This document shows positions 17,789 to 24,677 of a stretch of 41,871 nt of DNA, piece after piece. Made by a program: the position numbers and the translations under genes. The stretch comes from Maricaulis sp. (GTDB taxonomy: Bacteria > Pseudomonadota > Alphaproteobacteria > Caulobacterales > Maricaulaceae). The stretch is taken from NCBI RefSeq assembly GCF_030149425.1, contig NZ_JASBRQ010000052.1:1-41871 (forward strand), written 5' to 3'. Position 1 is the stretch's first letter. Every line of letters starts with the position of its first letter. The notes beneath the pieces are model-generated. The model made no database searches. It saw only the letters and a list, made by a program, of their open reading frames with translations, and was not told the DNA's origin.

Positions 17789-18484
17789 TCATGGCGTATT
17801 GAAGTTGCGGATCACTTCGTAAGTGATCGAGGTGTTGGTCGCATCGATAACACGCAACTCTGCCCCTCGATATCCGATTATCGAAGATTCATTGAGGTCA
17901 TATTCAACATCATTGGTGAAAGCCGGACGCGCCATATTCCCTGTCGATTCGCGATAGGAAATGTTGATCCTGTTTCCGATGCGGCCGCTGTAGATCAACG
18001 TTTGCTGAAACGAGTTCTCACTGGATACAGAACGTGTCGAACGCTCAAACCCTCGGTCACGACAGGAAGCAAGATTAAACACCGTTATAACGCAAAGACG
18101 CTGTTCGGCTTTTCCAGCTCGAATCGACATCGGGGGGTCCATAAACGCACCGGCCCCCAGGAATGCAGTACCACCAGGCGCGGCAACAGCTCCGCGCGGC
18201 CCGAGAGCGAAACTGTGGTAGGTCCACTCGTCATCGAACCCCGTCTGGATGTAAAAACCACCGTGAAACGTATATCCAGAAACCGTTGTGCCAGGTGAAA
18301 CGCTAATCCCTTGCTGTCGCTGAATATTCCCCTGAGCAAGCATCTCATCGCCAACTCGCACGGTTGCAACGACACCAAGTGGCGGATTGCTATACTGTTC
18401 GACGTCCACGGTTTGATTGTATTGCGGCGTAGCACAGCCGCATAAGAACGCGGCTATCGCTAGCACAAAGCCAGCCCATCTCAT
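17789..18484 (-). CDS. Putative lipoprotein of unknown function
   Basis: The 231-residue product begins with a short hydrophobic signal (MRWAGFVLAIAAFLCGC) and a lipobox-like LCGC with Cys17 as the likely lipidated residue. The cysteine at -2 is unusual for a lipobox. The mature part looks beta-rich with many Gly, Thr, Ser and Asn. I do not recognise the family. ATG 18484 follows GGAGG by 5 nt, a better start than the upstream in-frame ATG. Codon choice is clearly more AT-rich than in neighbouring genes, and the flanking DNA is AT-rich too, which suggests recent acquisition. It faces the ferredoxin terminator. Confidence 0.7.
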   Translation of the reverse strand: MRWAGFVLAIAAFLCGCATPQYNQTVDVEQYSNPPLGVVATVRVGDEMLAQGNIQRQQGISVSPGTTVSGYTFHGGFYIQTGFDDEWTYHSFALGPRGAVAAPGGTAFLGAGAFMDPPMSIRAGKAEQRLCVITVFNLASCRDRGFERSTRSVSSENSFQQTLIYSGRIGNRINISYRESTGNMARPAFTNDVEYDLNESSIIGYRGAELRVIDATNTSITYEVIRNFNTP

Positions 18485-18769
18485 CTGGACCTCCCCCAAT
18501 TTTGTTCCAGGCAATACTATTCAAAGACAGCTCCGATACAAATTTATTCGCGAATATTTTGATAATTGCAATTTTTGCGCGAATCGCACCAGTCCAGAAG
18601 ACTGCACGCACCTGGCTGCACGCAAGATCGAAGCGATAACGAATAATGCTTTGATGTCGCGATGTTATCAGAAACACCGGTGGCGGATTTGCTACGGGAT
18701 CGGCTCTGTCAATGAGAGGACTTGAGGCTACCAATCCTCAATCTTCAATCCAATGGAACGGCTAGTCGC
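18485..18769. other. AT-rich intergenic stretch between divL and the orphan lipoprotein
   Basis: This 285-bp stretch is visibly poorer in GC than the rest of the window. It holds a perfect 10-bp palindrome ATTCGCGAAT at 18546-18555 and several A/T runs that could be a promoter for the lipoprotein on the minus strand. I see no gene, terminator or terminal repeat in it. Confidence 0.5.
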
Positions 18770-21247
18770 CTAGATCGTCTCACCCAGGGACGAGACCGGC
18801 GTCTTGACCAGGCCAAGCTCCGGCGGCACGCCCTTGCCGCTGGCTTCCATCGGCAGGTGGCAAGCCACCTTGGTGCCCTTGCCCGGCTCTGATTGCAGCT
18901 CGACCCAACCGCCATGCAGCTGGGCGATCTCTTTCACCAGGGCGAGCCCCAGGCCGGCGCCGCCGCGCTCACCGCGAGCAAAACGGTCAAACACCTTGGC
19001 CTGTTGGTCCGGCGCAATACCTTCACCATCATCGGACACCCAGAGCGTCACTTCATCGCCCTGGGCGCGGGCGCCGATGGTGACATTGCCGCCCGGCTCG
19101 ACATGGCGCAGCGCGTTGGACAAGAGGTTCATCGTCACCTGTTTCAGGCGATTGCGATCAGCCCGCAGCAAGCCGAGCGGACCGTCGATCTCAACATCGA
19201 GCTTGATCGAATTATGGTCGGCGCGGGCGGCCAGGAGTTCCGCGCTCTCGCGAGCGACGCTTTCAATATCGACATCGCCGAGATCGAGCTCAAGCTGGCC
19301 CGCATCAATCGCCGCGACATCGAGAATATCATCGATCAGCTTGGCGAGATGCTCCGAGGCCGCCTGTATCGCCGCCATTGGCTCTTTCTGGCGATCGGTC
19401 AGCTCGCCGGCAAAGCCATGGGCCAGCATGTCGGCATAACCGCCAATCGTCGTCAGCGGCGTGCGCAGCTGATAGCTCACATGCTCGACGAATTCGGTCT
19501 TGATGCGCTCGGAGGCTTCAAGCGCCTCGGCCCGTTCGCGCAGGGCTTCTTCAATGCGGCGGCTATCGGTGACATCATCCCAGCAGATCAGCGTCGCGCC
19601 ATCGGGCAGCGGCCGGGTCAGATAGGTCAGCACGCGTTCATCGGAGCGGTGCATTTCACCGGTCACCTGCTTACGCGCCTGCGGGCTCGGATCGGTGACG
19701 CGGCCCTTGATGTCATTCCAGATGCGGTCATCGGCGAACAGGCCGGCACAGGTTTCCGCCACCGTGTCGAAATCAGGTTGACCATCGAGCTCATCCGGCT
19801 CGAAACCCCAGAGCTCTTCAAAAGCATTGTTATTGAGCTGCAACCGGCCATTGGCGCCAAACACGGCCACCGCCTCGTGCAGCTTGTCCAAGGTCGCCCG
19901 CTGCACATTGATCAGCGTATTATAGCGCGCCTTCAAGGACAGCTCGTCCGTCTTGTCCTCGAAGATCAGCATCAGGCCGCCGAGCGGGTGACGCTGGCGG
20001 GCGATACGCAGGGTCCGGCCATCAGGCAGCGGCCAGAGCTCGTCCGGCGTCTCGTCATTCGGCGAGGCGTCATAATAGGCCAGCTCATCGGCCTTCCACT
20101 GGGCGAAATCGGCCTGTTCCGGGAGCAAGCGCTTTTCCCGCATGCGGTCGAGCAACTGGGCATGACCCGGGCGTTCGGTGAGCCAGGCATCATCAAGCTT
20201 GAACAAGGCCTTGAAGGCCTTGTTGTGGAAGCTCAAGCGCTTGGATCGGTCGAACACGACCACGGCTTCGGCCATATGATGCAGGGTTTCATCATGGGCG
20301 CGGCGGAAGCGCTTGAGGTCGGCCTTGGCTTCCTCGCTCGCCGTCTGGTCGATGGCGATTCCGGCAGCGCCGCCGGAAACCGGGAAGATGAGAAATTCCA
20401 TCGCCCGGCGGCGACCATTGATGACAACAATCCGCGTCTCACTGACCGGCTTGGACTCCTGGATGGCCTTGGCGGCCTGGTCCTTCATGCCATTATCGAG
20501 CAGAAGCTGTTCGCCCAGCACCTCGTCCAGGCCCTTGCGGTCAATGGCGGCGACATAAATCTGGTTGGCCCATTCAATACGGCCGGAGGCATTGGTCCGC
20601 CAGGCCGGGAATGGCGCTCGGCCGAGCATGTCGAGGAAAGCGACCGGATCCTGGCTGACCAGGCGGCGGGCTTCTTCGATACGGCCGCGGGCACCGGATT
20701 CTTCCAGGCCGCGAATGGTGGAATCAGACAGCCAGACCACCAGCTGCGTTCCAGCCGCACGGCCATCGACTTCCAGGAAGCGCCCGCTCGGCCCGATAAT
20801 CGTCAGCGAGAAGGGCCGGCCCTGTTGCATCAGGTCCTGGAAGCGCTTGCGCAATGTGGTTTCGTCACCGCTGGAGGAGCGGGCTTCGTAATCGGCGAGA
20901 CCTTCCATGAGAATGCCGGCCGGATCGGGACCATCCGTCGCCTCGGCAAAACGCAAAAGCGAAGCGAGCGCCACAGAAGACCCGAAGATCTTCGGCTGGC
21001 CCCAGCCCGTCGCAGTTTCCTCAAACGGCGGCTCGTCCCAAACCAGGACAAGTCCGGGGTGAGCCCCGAAAATACTGTCGGCCCGGGCGATACGATCTTC
21101 CAGATCGTTGAGCTTGCGGCGCCACACAGCCTGCGCGGCACGCGCGCCTGCTGTCTTGCGAAACGCCCAAATCCCGACCACGAGCGCGAACGCCATGGCG
21201 CCGAATGTGACAATCATTGTCGCAAACTGGAAAGTCTGTCCGGTCAT
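18770..21247 (-). CDS. divL: DivL-type PAS sensor pseudokinase
   Basis: The 825-residue protein has one N-terminal membrane segment (about 9-29), a long PAS-containing region (about 50-560), a coiled linker, a dimerisation and phospho-acceptor domain, and a HATPase domain (MNLLSNALRH, VSDDGEGIAP, GAGLGLALVKEI). The H-box reads FVEHVSYQLRTPL, with Tyr592 where histidine kinases have the phosphorylated His. This replacement is the hallmark of Caulobacter DivL, which reads DivK state and tunes CckA and so CtrA phosphorylation. The ATP-binding boxes look intact. It sits alone, with a 278-bp upstream region. The orthology is strong by architecture and residue, but the role is inferred. Confidence 0.88.
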   Translation of the reverse strand: MTGQTFQFATMIVTFGAMAFALVVGIWAFRKTAGARAAQAVWRRKLNDLEDRIARADSIFGAHPGLVLVWDEPPFEETATGWGQPKIFGSSVALASLLRFAEATDGPDPAGILMEGLADYEARSSSGDETTLRKRFQDLMQQGRPFSLTIIGPSGRFLEVDGRAAGTQLVVWLSDSTIRGLEESGARGRIEEARRLVSQDPVAFLDMLGRAPFPAWRTNASGRIEWANQIYVAAIDRKGLDEVLGEQLLLDNGMKDQAAKAIQESKPVSETRIVVINGRRRAMEFLIFPVSGGAAGIAIDQTASEEAKADLKRFRRAHDETLHHMAEAVVVFDRSKRLSFHNKAFKALFKLDDAWLTERPGHAQLLDRMREKRLLPEQADFAQWKADELAYYDASPNDETPDELWPLPDGRTLRIARQRHPLGGLMLIFEDKTDELSLKARYNTLINVQRATLDKLHEAVAVFGANGRLQLNNNAFEELWGFEPDELDGQPDFDTVAETCAGLFADDRIWNDIKGRVTDPSPQARKQVTGEMHRSDERVLTYLTRPLPDGATLICWDDVTDSRRIEEALRERAEALEASERIKTEFVEHVSYQLRTPLTTIGGYADMLAHGFAGELTDRQKEPMAAIQAASEHLAKLIDDILDVAAIDAGQLELDLGDVDIESVARESAELLAARADHNSIKLDVEIDGPLGLLRADRNRLKQVTMNLLSNALRHVEPGGNVTIGARAQGDEVTLWVSDDGEGIAPDQQAKVFDRFARGERGGAGLGLALVKEIAQLHGGWVELQSEPGKGTKVACHLPMEASGKGVPPELGLVKTPVSSLGETI

Positions 21248-21525
21248 CTAATCCGCCCTACACGAAGACCGGCCCCACCAAAAAATACGGGCCCTCGCGA
21301 ATCACCATGATAGCGATGCGCCGAGTCGCGGGCGATGCTTGCGCCCGCAAAAATCTAAATAAGTTATTTTCCTAGCCGCCCGAGAAAGCGGCAATTACCC
21401 GGTTTTTCCACAACCGGTTGAGCGAAAAAACAGAGTCGGCTCAAGGCTTTGAATCGCCGCCGGCGAGACGGGAGCGGGCCTGCACGAAGCTGTGGAAACT
21501 TCCTAATGAAAGGTTAACGGCGGCG
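21248..21525. other. Upstream region of divL
   Basis: This 278-bp gap lies between the TonB-C lipoprotein stop and the divL start, both on the minus strand. It holds a small hairpin (21399-21404 with 21412-21417) inside a run of A and T, and a near-CtrA motif at 21503-21518. The divL promoter should be here. I see no open frame that looks real. Confidence 0.45.
21503..21518. promoter_or_regulatory. Possible CtrA site, CTAA-N7-TTAAC
   Basis: The sequence matches the CtrA consensus TTAA-N7-TTAA at seven of eight fixed positions. It lies about 260 bp before divL. Chance matches of this quality are expected now and then, so this is tentative. Confidence 0.25.
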
Positions 21526-21999
21526 CTAGCGGATACGGACTTCGCCGGCGCGGAACTCGAACATGACGACACAGTTCTGCAACCGGTCAACACCGCTAAG
21601 CGGTTGAAATTGCCAGTCAGAAACAGCCTGACGGGCAACCCGGTTGAAGCCGCCCCCGGGAACCGAACGGGCAATACGGATATTCTCCACCTCACCGGGT
21701 TGGGCGACATCAAAGCGCACCACGACCCAGCCCTGACGGCCCCGCACATATTCACGCGCCGGATAGCGCGGCAGGTCAGCACTCACGGCAGCAAGGGTTG
21801 AGCCGCGGCAGTCTTCCGGGCCGATCAGGCGCTCGACATTAGGGGGTACCGGGTAATCGCCGGTCGGCATGAAAGGCCGGTCGCGGACATCACCCTCAAC
21901 GCCGGGTACCGGCAGGTCGGGCAGGTCCGGCAAATCCACCTCCGGCAGGCTGGCACAGGCCGACACGCACAAAGTCAAAGACAGCAATAATGCCCGCAT
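21526..21999 (-). CDS. Lipoprotein with TonB C-terminal domain
   Basis: The 157-residue protein has a signal MRALLLSLTLCVSAC with lipobox VSAC (Cys15). A short Pro/Asp-rich linker follows (VDLPDLPDLPVPG). The rest is a TonB-C domain with the order YPAREYVRGRQGWVVVRFDV, GEVENIRIARSVPGGGF and AVSDWQFQPL. True TonB is anchored by an N-terminal helix and spans the periplasm. This one is lipid-anchored, short and not next to exbB or exbD, so it is probably not an energy transducer. ATG 21999 is chosen because it gives a proper signal, although the frame opens 13 codons earlier and the ribosome site is weak. Confidence 0.8.
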   Translation of the reverse strand: MRALLLSLTLCVSACASLPEVDLPDLPDLPVPGVEGDVRDRPFMPTGDYPVPPNVERLIGPEDCRGSTLAAVSADLPRYPAREYVRGRQGWVVVRFDVAQPGEVENIRIARSVPGGGFNRVARQAVSDWQFQPLSGVDRLQNCVVMFEFRAGEVRIR

Positions 22000-22078
22000 A
22001 CCGCGATTTCCCGTAAGCTTACACAACCACATGCGCACTCAAACCGCCCAAAGTCCGGCCTCGGAAGGGAAAAAAACC

Positions 22079-22094
22079 CTAAAGCGCGATTAAG
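22079..22094. promoter_or_regulatory. Possible CtrA site, CTAA-N7-TTAAG
   Basis: The match to TTAA-N7-TTAA is seven of eight fixed positions. It lies 80-95 bp before the TonB-C lipoprotein start (minus strand) and 111 bp before the divergent membrane protein start, a good position for a shared regulator. Evidence is motif only. Confidence 0.27.
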
Positions 22095-22143
22095 AACTTC
22101 CCTGTTCGGCGTCGGGACTTGTATGATCCCTGACAGTGGGAAG

Positions 22144-22183
22144 CTATCGCAACGGCACGTTCTCTGCACGTAACGAGCGATAG
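22144..22183. repeat. Spaced inverted repeat upstream of the acidic-tail membrane protein
   Basis: Seven-base arms CTATCGC (22144-22150) and GCGATAG (22177-22183) flank 26 bp that contain two GCACGT-type copies. It lies 21 bp before the start of the plus-strand gene, so it could be an operator or a structured leader. Confidence 0.4.
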
Positions 22184-22204
22184 GTTATTGAGGGTGTATA
22201 GTAA

Positions 22205-23881
22205 ATGTCACTGCTGCCGACTGCCCATGCCGGGCAAACCTACGGCTCGCGCCGCGTCGATTTCTTTACAGTCTCGGGTCAGGTTTCAGCGTCCGATGCC
22301 CATATTGGCCGCATCACCGACACCGATGGCATGGATCATGATGTGAAGCTGGCGGAACAGACCAGCGCCTTGGCACCCGGTGACAGCGCGACCATTCTGC
22401 GGATCCAGTCCGGCCCCAATCGCCGCTCCCGTCCGGTCGCCATCATCAACCATTCGCGCGGTGTATGGATGCGCGCAGCTTCCGAGGCCACCTCGGTCCT
22501 GGCCCGCTCAGGTGTGACGCGGACCTTCAACTGGTGGCTTTCAATTGTTTTCCTGACCTTGGTGGCCATGGCCTCGGTCTGGCCGCTGCTGCACACCTTC
22601 CTGACCGAGATCAACCGCTCGATGATGGCGAGCATTCCCAGTTTCGATCTCTATGCCGACCTCGCAGCCCAATTCCCGGGCCTGGCCGGCTGGCGACTGG
22701 AAAGCGGTTTGTCGACCGGGTTGAATGACGCCTTGTCGAGCCTCGGCTTTGTGCCGATGAACCTGTTGACCGAGATCGGCGTGTTCAGCCTGGCCGGGCT
22801 GATGGCCTTGGTCAGCTTCTCGGCCCGCTCCTGGCGCCTGATCTATGTCCCCGCCCTGGCGGTCGTCGCCGTGCTCGCCGGTGCGATTTTCGGCGGCGCG
22901 GAGGCCACTTTGGCCATTATCGGCGCATCGATCGCGCTGTTCATGCTGGGCGGTTTCATCAACCGTGTGCGCGATAGCGGCCGCCTCAACAGCCGCGTCG
23001 AACAGCTCGCCGAACACGTCTTGCGCAACCCGCCGGTGGAGGAAGTGCGCACCGCTCCGGCCATGGCCGCTGTCACCGCTGCCGGCGCCGCGATGGCAAT
23101 GTCGCAGCCGGAGACCAGCGCCAGCAGTGCTGTGGCCGAAACTCCGGCCGGTCCGGTGGGAGAGCCCGTCATGGAGCCGGCCCCGGAAGCCGCTCCGGTT
23201 GAAGCGGCAGCCGCTGAGCCCGTCGCGCTTGAAGCCAGCGCCGAAATCGCCCCGAGCGAGGACGCCGAAACCGAGGCCGAGCCGGCCGCCGAAGCCGAGC
23301 CGGTCGAAACGGCTGATGAAGTCGACGCGCAACCGGTCGAAGCCGCCGCCACGGACGAGCCCGAAGATGATCTCCCGTCGATGGAAGCGGTCGCCGCAGC
23401 GGCTGCACTGAGCCAGCAGGAACAGGCCCAGTCCGAAGGATCTGACGCGGTCGAGACCGTCAGCGAAACGGTCGAAACCCAGGCCGAAACCGTGGAACTG
23501 GAAGACGACCGCACCTTGCCGGTGGCACCGCCGCCGCCCATGCCGACGGCCGTAGAGCCTGAAGCCACGGAGCCGCAAAGCCCTGAGGCGACGGACGCAC
23601 CAGCTGCAGAGGCCGACACCACGCAAAGCGAGCAGCCTGAACCCGCCGAAGCGCCGGTCATGGAAGCGGCACCGGTCGAGGTCGAAGCTGAGGCTGAACC
23701 GGCGATGCAGGCCGATGCTGAAGAGGCCGCGCCGGAAACAGCGACCGGGGCCGAGCTTGGCGCACCGATTGACGATCCGATGATCGATGATGCTGGTGAT
23801 CCGATGATGGATGATGCTGGAGCGTCAGACTTTGCACCGGGTGCACCGGAGGTCGAACTGGAAGATGAGCCTCAGTCCTAG
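22205..23881 (+). CDS. Membrane protein with long acidic disordered tail, unknown function
   Basis: The 558-residue protein is unknown to me. Residues 1-100 form a small soluble domain with no signal peptide. Four hydrophobic segments follow (about 110-130, 188-206, 213-232, 234-252). Residues about 281-558 are a low-complexity tail made mostly of Ala, Glu, Pro and Val with very few Lys or Arg. The tail ends in two 8-residue repeats of the DPMIDDAG type. If the N-terminus is cytoplasmic, an even number of membrane passes puts the acidic tail in the cytoplasm too. GAGGG precedes the ATG by about 11 nt. The gene is divergent from the TonB-C lipoprotein and converges on ptsH. A scaffold role is only a guess. 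Confidence 0.75.
   Translation: MSLLPTAHAGQTYGSRRVDFFTVSGQVSASDAHIGRITDTDGMDHDVKLAEQTSALAPGDSATILRIQSGPNRRSRPVAIINHSRGVWMRAASEATSVLARSGVTRTFNWWLSIVFLTLVAMASVWPLLHTFLTEINRSMMASIPSFDLYADLAAQFPGLAGWRLESGLSTGLNDALSSLGFVPMNLLTEIGVFSLAGLMALVSFSARSWRLIYVPALAVVAVLAGAIFGGAEATLAIIGASIALFMLGGFINRVRDSGRLNSRVEQLAEHVLRNPPVEEVRTAPAMAAVTAAGAAMAMSQPETSASSAVAETPAGPVGEPVMEPAPEAAPVEAAAAEPVALEASAEIAPSEDAETEAEPAAEAEPVETADEVDAQPVEAAATDEPEDDLPSMEAVAAAAALSQQEQAQSEGSDAVETVSETVETQAETVELEDDRTLPVAPPPPMPTAVEPEATEPQSPEATDAPAAEADTTQSEQPEPAEAPVMEAAPVEVEAEAEPAMQADAEEAAPETATGAELGAPIDDPMIDDAGDPMMDDAGASDFAPGAPEVELEDEPQS
23774..23821 (+). repeat. 24-bp tandem duplication inside the acidic-tail gene
   Basis: Two adjacent 24-bp units (23774-23797 and 23798-23821) differ at two bases and code for DPMIDDAG and DPMMDDAG. 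The near identity suggests a recent in-frame duplication. Confidence 0.85.
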
Positions 23882-23908
23882 CACTGAGGCCATTTCCGCC
23901 TCGCCGCT

Positions 23909-24184
23909 TTAATCGGTCTCGTAAAAACCGGCTTCGACGAGGCCGGCCAGGGCGTCAATCGCTTCCTCGGCCTGGCTGCCATCGCTGCGGATCTCGATCT
24001 CGCTGCCCTTGCTGGCTGCCAGCATCAGCAATTCCATAATGCTGTCGGCATTGACCGTCTCACCGTCACGGCTGACATGGATGGTGGCATCAAAGCCCTG
24101 GGCCATTTCGACGAATTTGGCAGCCGCACGGGCGTGAAGGCCGCGGGCATTGCAGACAGTGACACGGCGTTCGGCTGAATTCAC
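23909..24184 (-). CDS. ptsH: PTS phosphocarrier protein HPr
   Basis: The 91-residue HPr carries the phosphorylated histidine in NARGLHARAAAKF (His17). The regulatory-serine region is NADSIMELLMLAAS (Ser48, equivalent to Ser46 of other HPr proteins). In alphaproteobacteria HPr serves a regulatory PTS more than sugar uptake, passing phosphate to EIIA proteins. Its start overlaps the EIIA stop by 4 nt (ATGA). The serine kinase gene hprK, which normally sits just upstream, is not present in the window, although the serine is kept. Confidence 0.95.
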   Translation of the reverse strand: MNSAERRVTVCNARGLHARAAAKFVEMAQGFDATIHVSRDGETVNADSIMELLMLAASKGSEIEIRSDGSQAEEAIDALAGLVEAGFYETD

Positions 24185-24588
24185 TTACCGGCTCCTTCAA
24201 GCACGGTGGAGGCAATGGCGATATAGCGCTTGCCGGCATCAACACCCATCGCCGCCAGCTCGTCGAGCGATGAACGCGAGCGGGCTTCAGCCAGCTTGAT
24301 CAGCATCGGCAGATTGACCCCAGCGATCACCTCGACCTTGCCCGGCTCGAGCAGGGAGATGGCAAGATTGGACGGGGTGCCGCCGAACATGTCCGTAAGG
24401 ATGAGCACGCCCTCACCGCGATCCGCATCGGCGATCGACTGGCGGATATCGGCCCGGCGCTTTTCCAGATCATCATCAGGACCGATACAGACAGCCAGGA
24501 ACGCATCCATCGGCCCCACCACATGCTCTGTGGCGGCGACGAATTCATCGGCCAGACGGCCGTGGCTGACAATGACGACTCCGATCAT
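24181..24588 (-). CDS. Mannose-type PTS EIIA protein
   Basis: This 135-residue EIIA of the mannose family opens with MIGVVIVSHGRLA, with His9 as the phosphate acceptor. It also has the conserved ILTDMFGGTPSN block. There is no EIIB, EIIC or EIID gene near it, so it is most likely a regulatory EIIA. In relatives this gene lies in chvI-chvG-hprK-EIIA-ptsH. Here it follows chvG after 89 nt, with no hprK in between. There is no clear ribosome site before the ATG. Confidence 0.93.
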   Translation of the reverse strand: MIGVVIVSHGRLADEFVAATEHVVGPMDAFLAVCIGPDDDLEKRRADIRQSIADADRGEGVLILTDMFGGTPSNLAISLLEPGKVEVIAGVNLPMLIKLAEARSRSSLDELAAMGVDAGKRYIAIASTVLEGAGK

Positions 24589-24605
24589 GACGTCTATGTA
24601 AACGC

Positions 24606-24633
24606 GGCTTTCGCTCCGGGGGAAAGCCTTTTT
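24606..24633 (+). terminator. Hairpin with T run in the chvG-EIIA gap, plus-strand orientation
   Basis: A 7-bp stem GGCTTTC/GAAAGCC (24606-24612 with 24622-24628) has a 9-nt loop and is followed by five T residues on the plus strand. The genes here run on the minus strand, where no T run follows, so its role is unclear. It could stop antisense transcription or simply fold in the mRNA leader of EIIA. Confidence 0.4.
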
Positions 24634-24677
24634 GCAACTGCGAGGGTGCGAAGTTCAGTCGCGGGCCGGGGCGAGGC

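Noticed and set aside
17750..18770. Insertion sequence or prophage remnant in the AT-rich patch
   Set aside because: There is no transposase or integrase fragment, terminal inverted repeat or target duplication. Composition alone is not enough.
19481..19483. His589 of DivL as an alternative phospho-acceptor
   Set aside because: It lies three residues before the acceptor position. The residue aligned with the normal His in SHELRTPL is Tyr592.
18893..21310. Very long open frame (805 codons) antisense to divL
   Set aside because: High GC leaves the antisense frame of a real gene free of stops. The product is Gly, His, Arg and Gln rich with no domain, while the minus strand has a full kinase architecture.
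22541..23626. Gly/Arg/His-rich frame antisense to the acidic-tail gene
   Set aside because: The repetitive GA-rich codons of the tail produce an open antisense frame. No start signal is seen, and the sense strand has membrane segments and a ribosome site.
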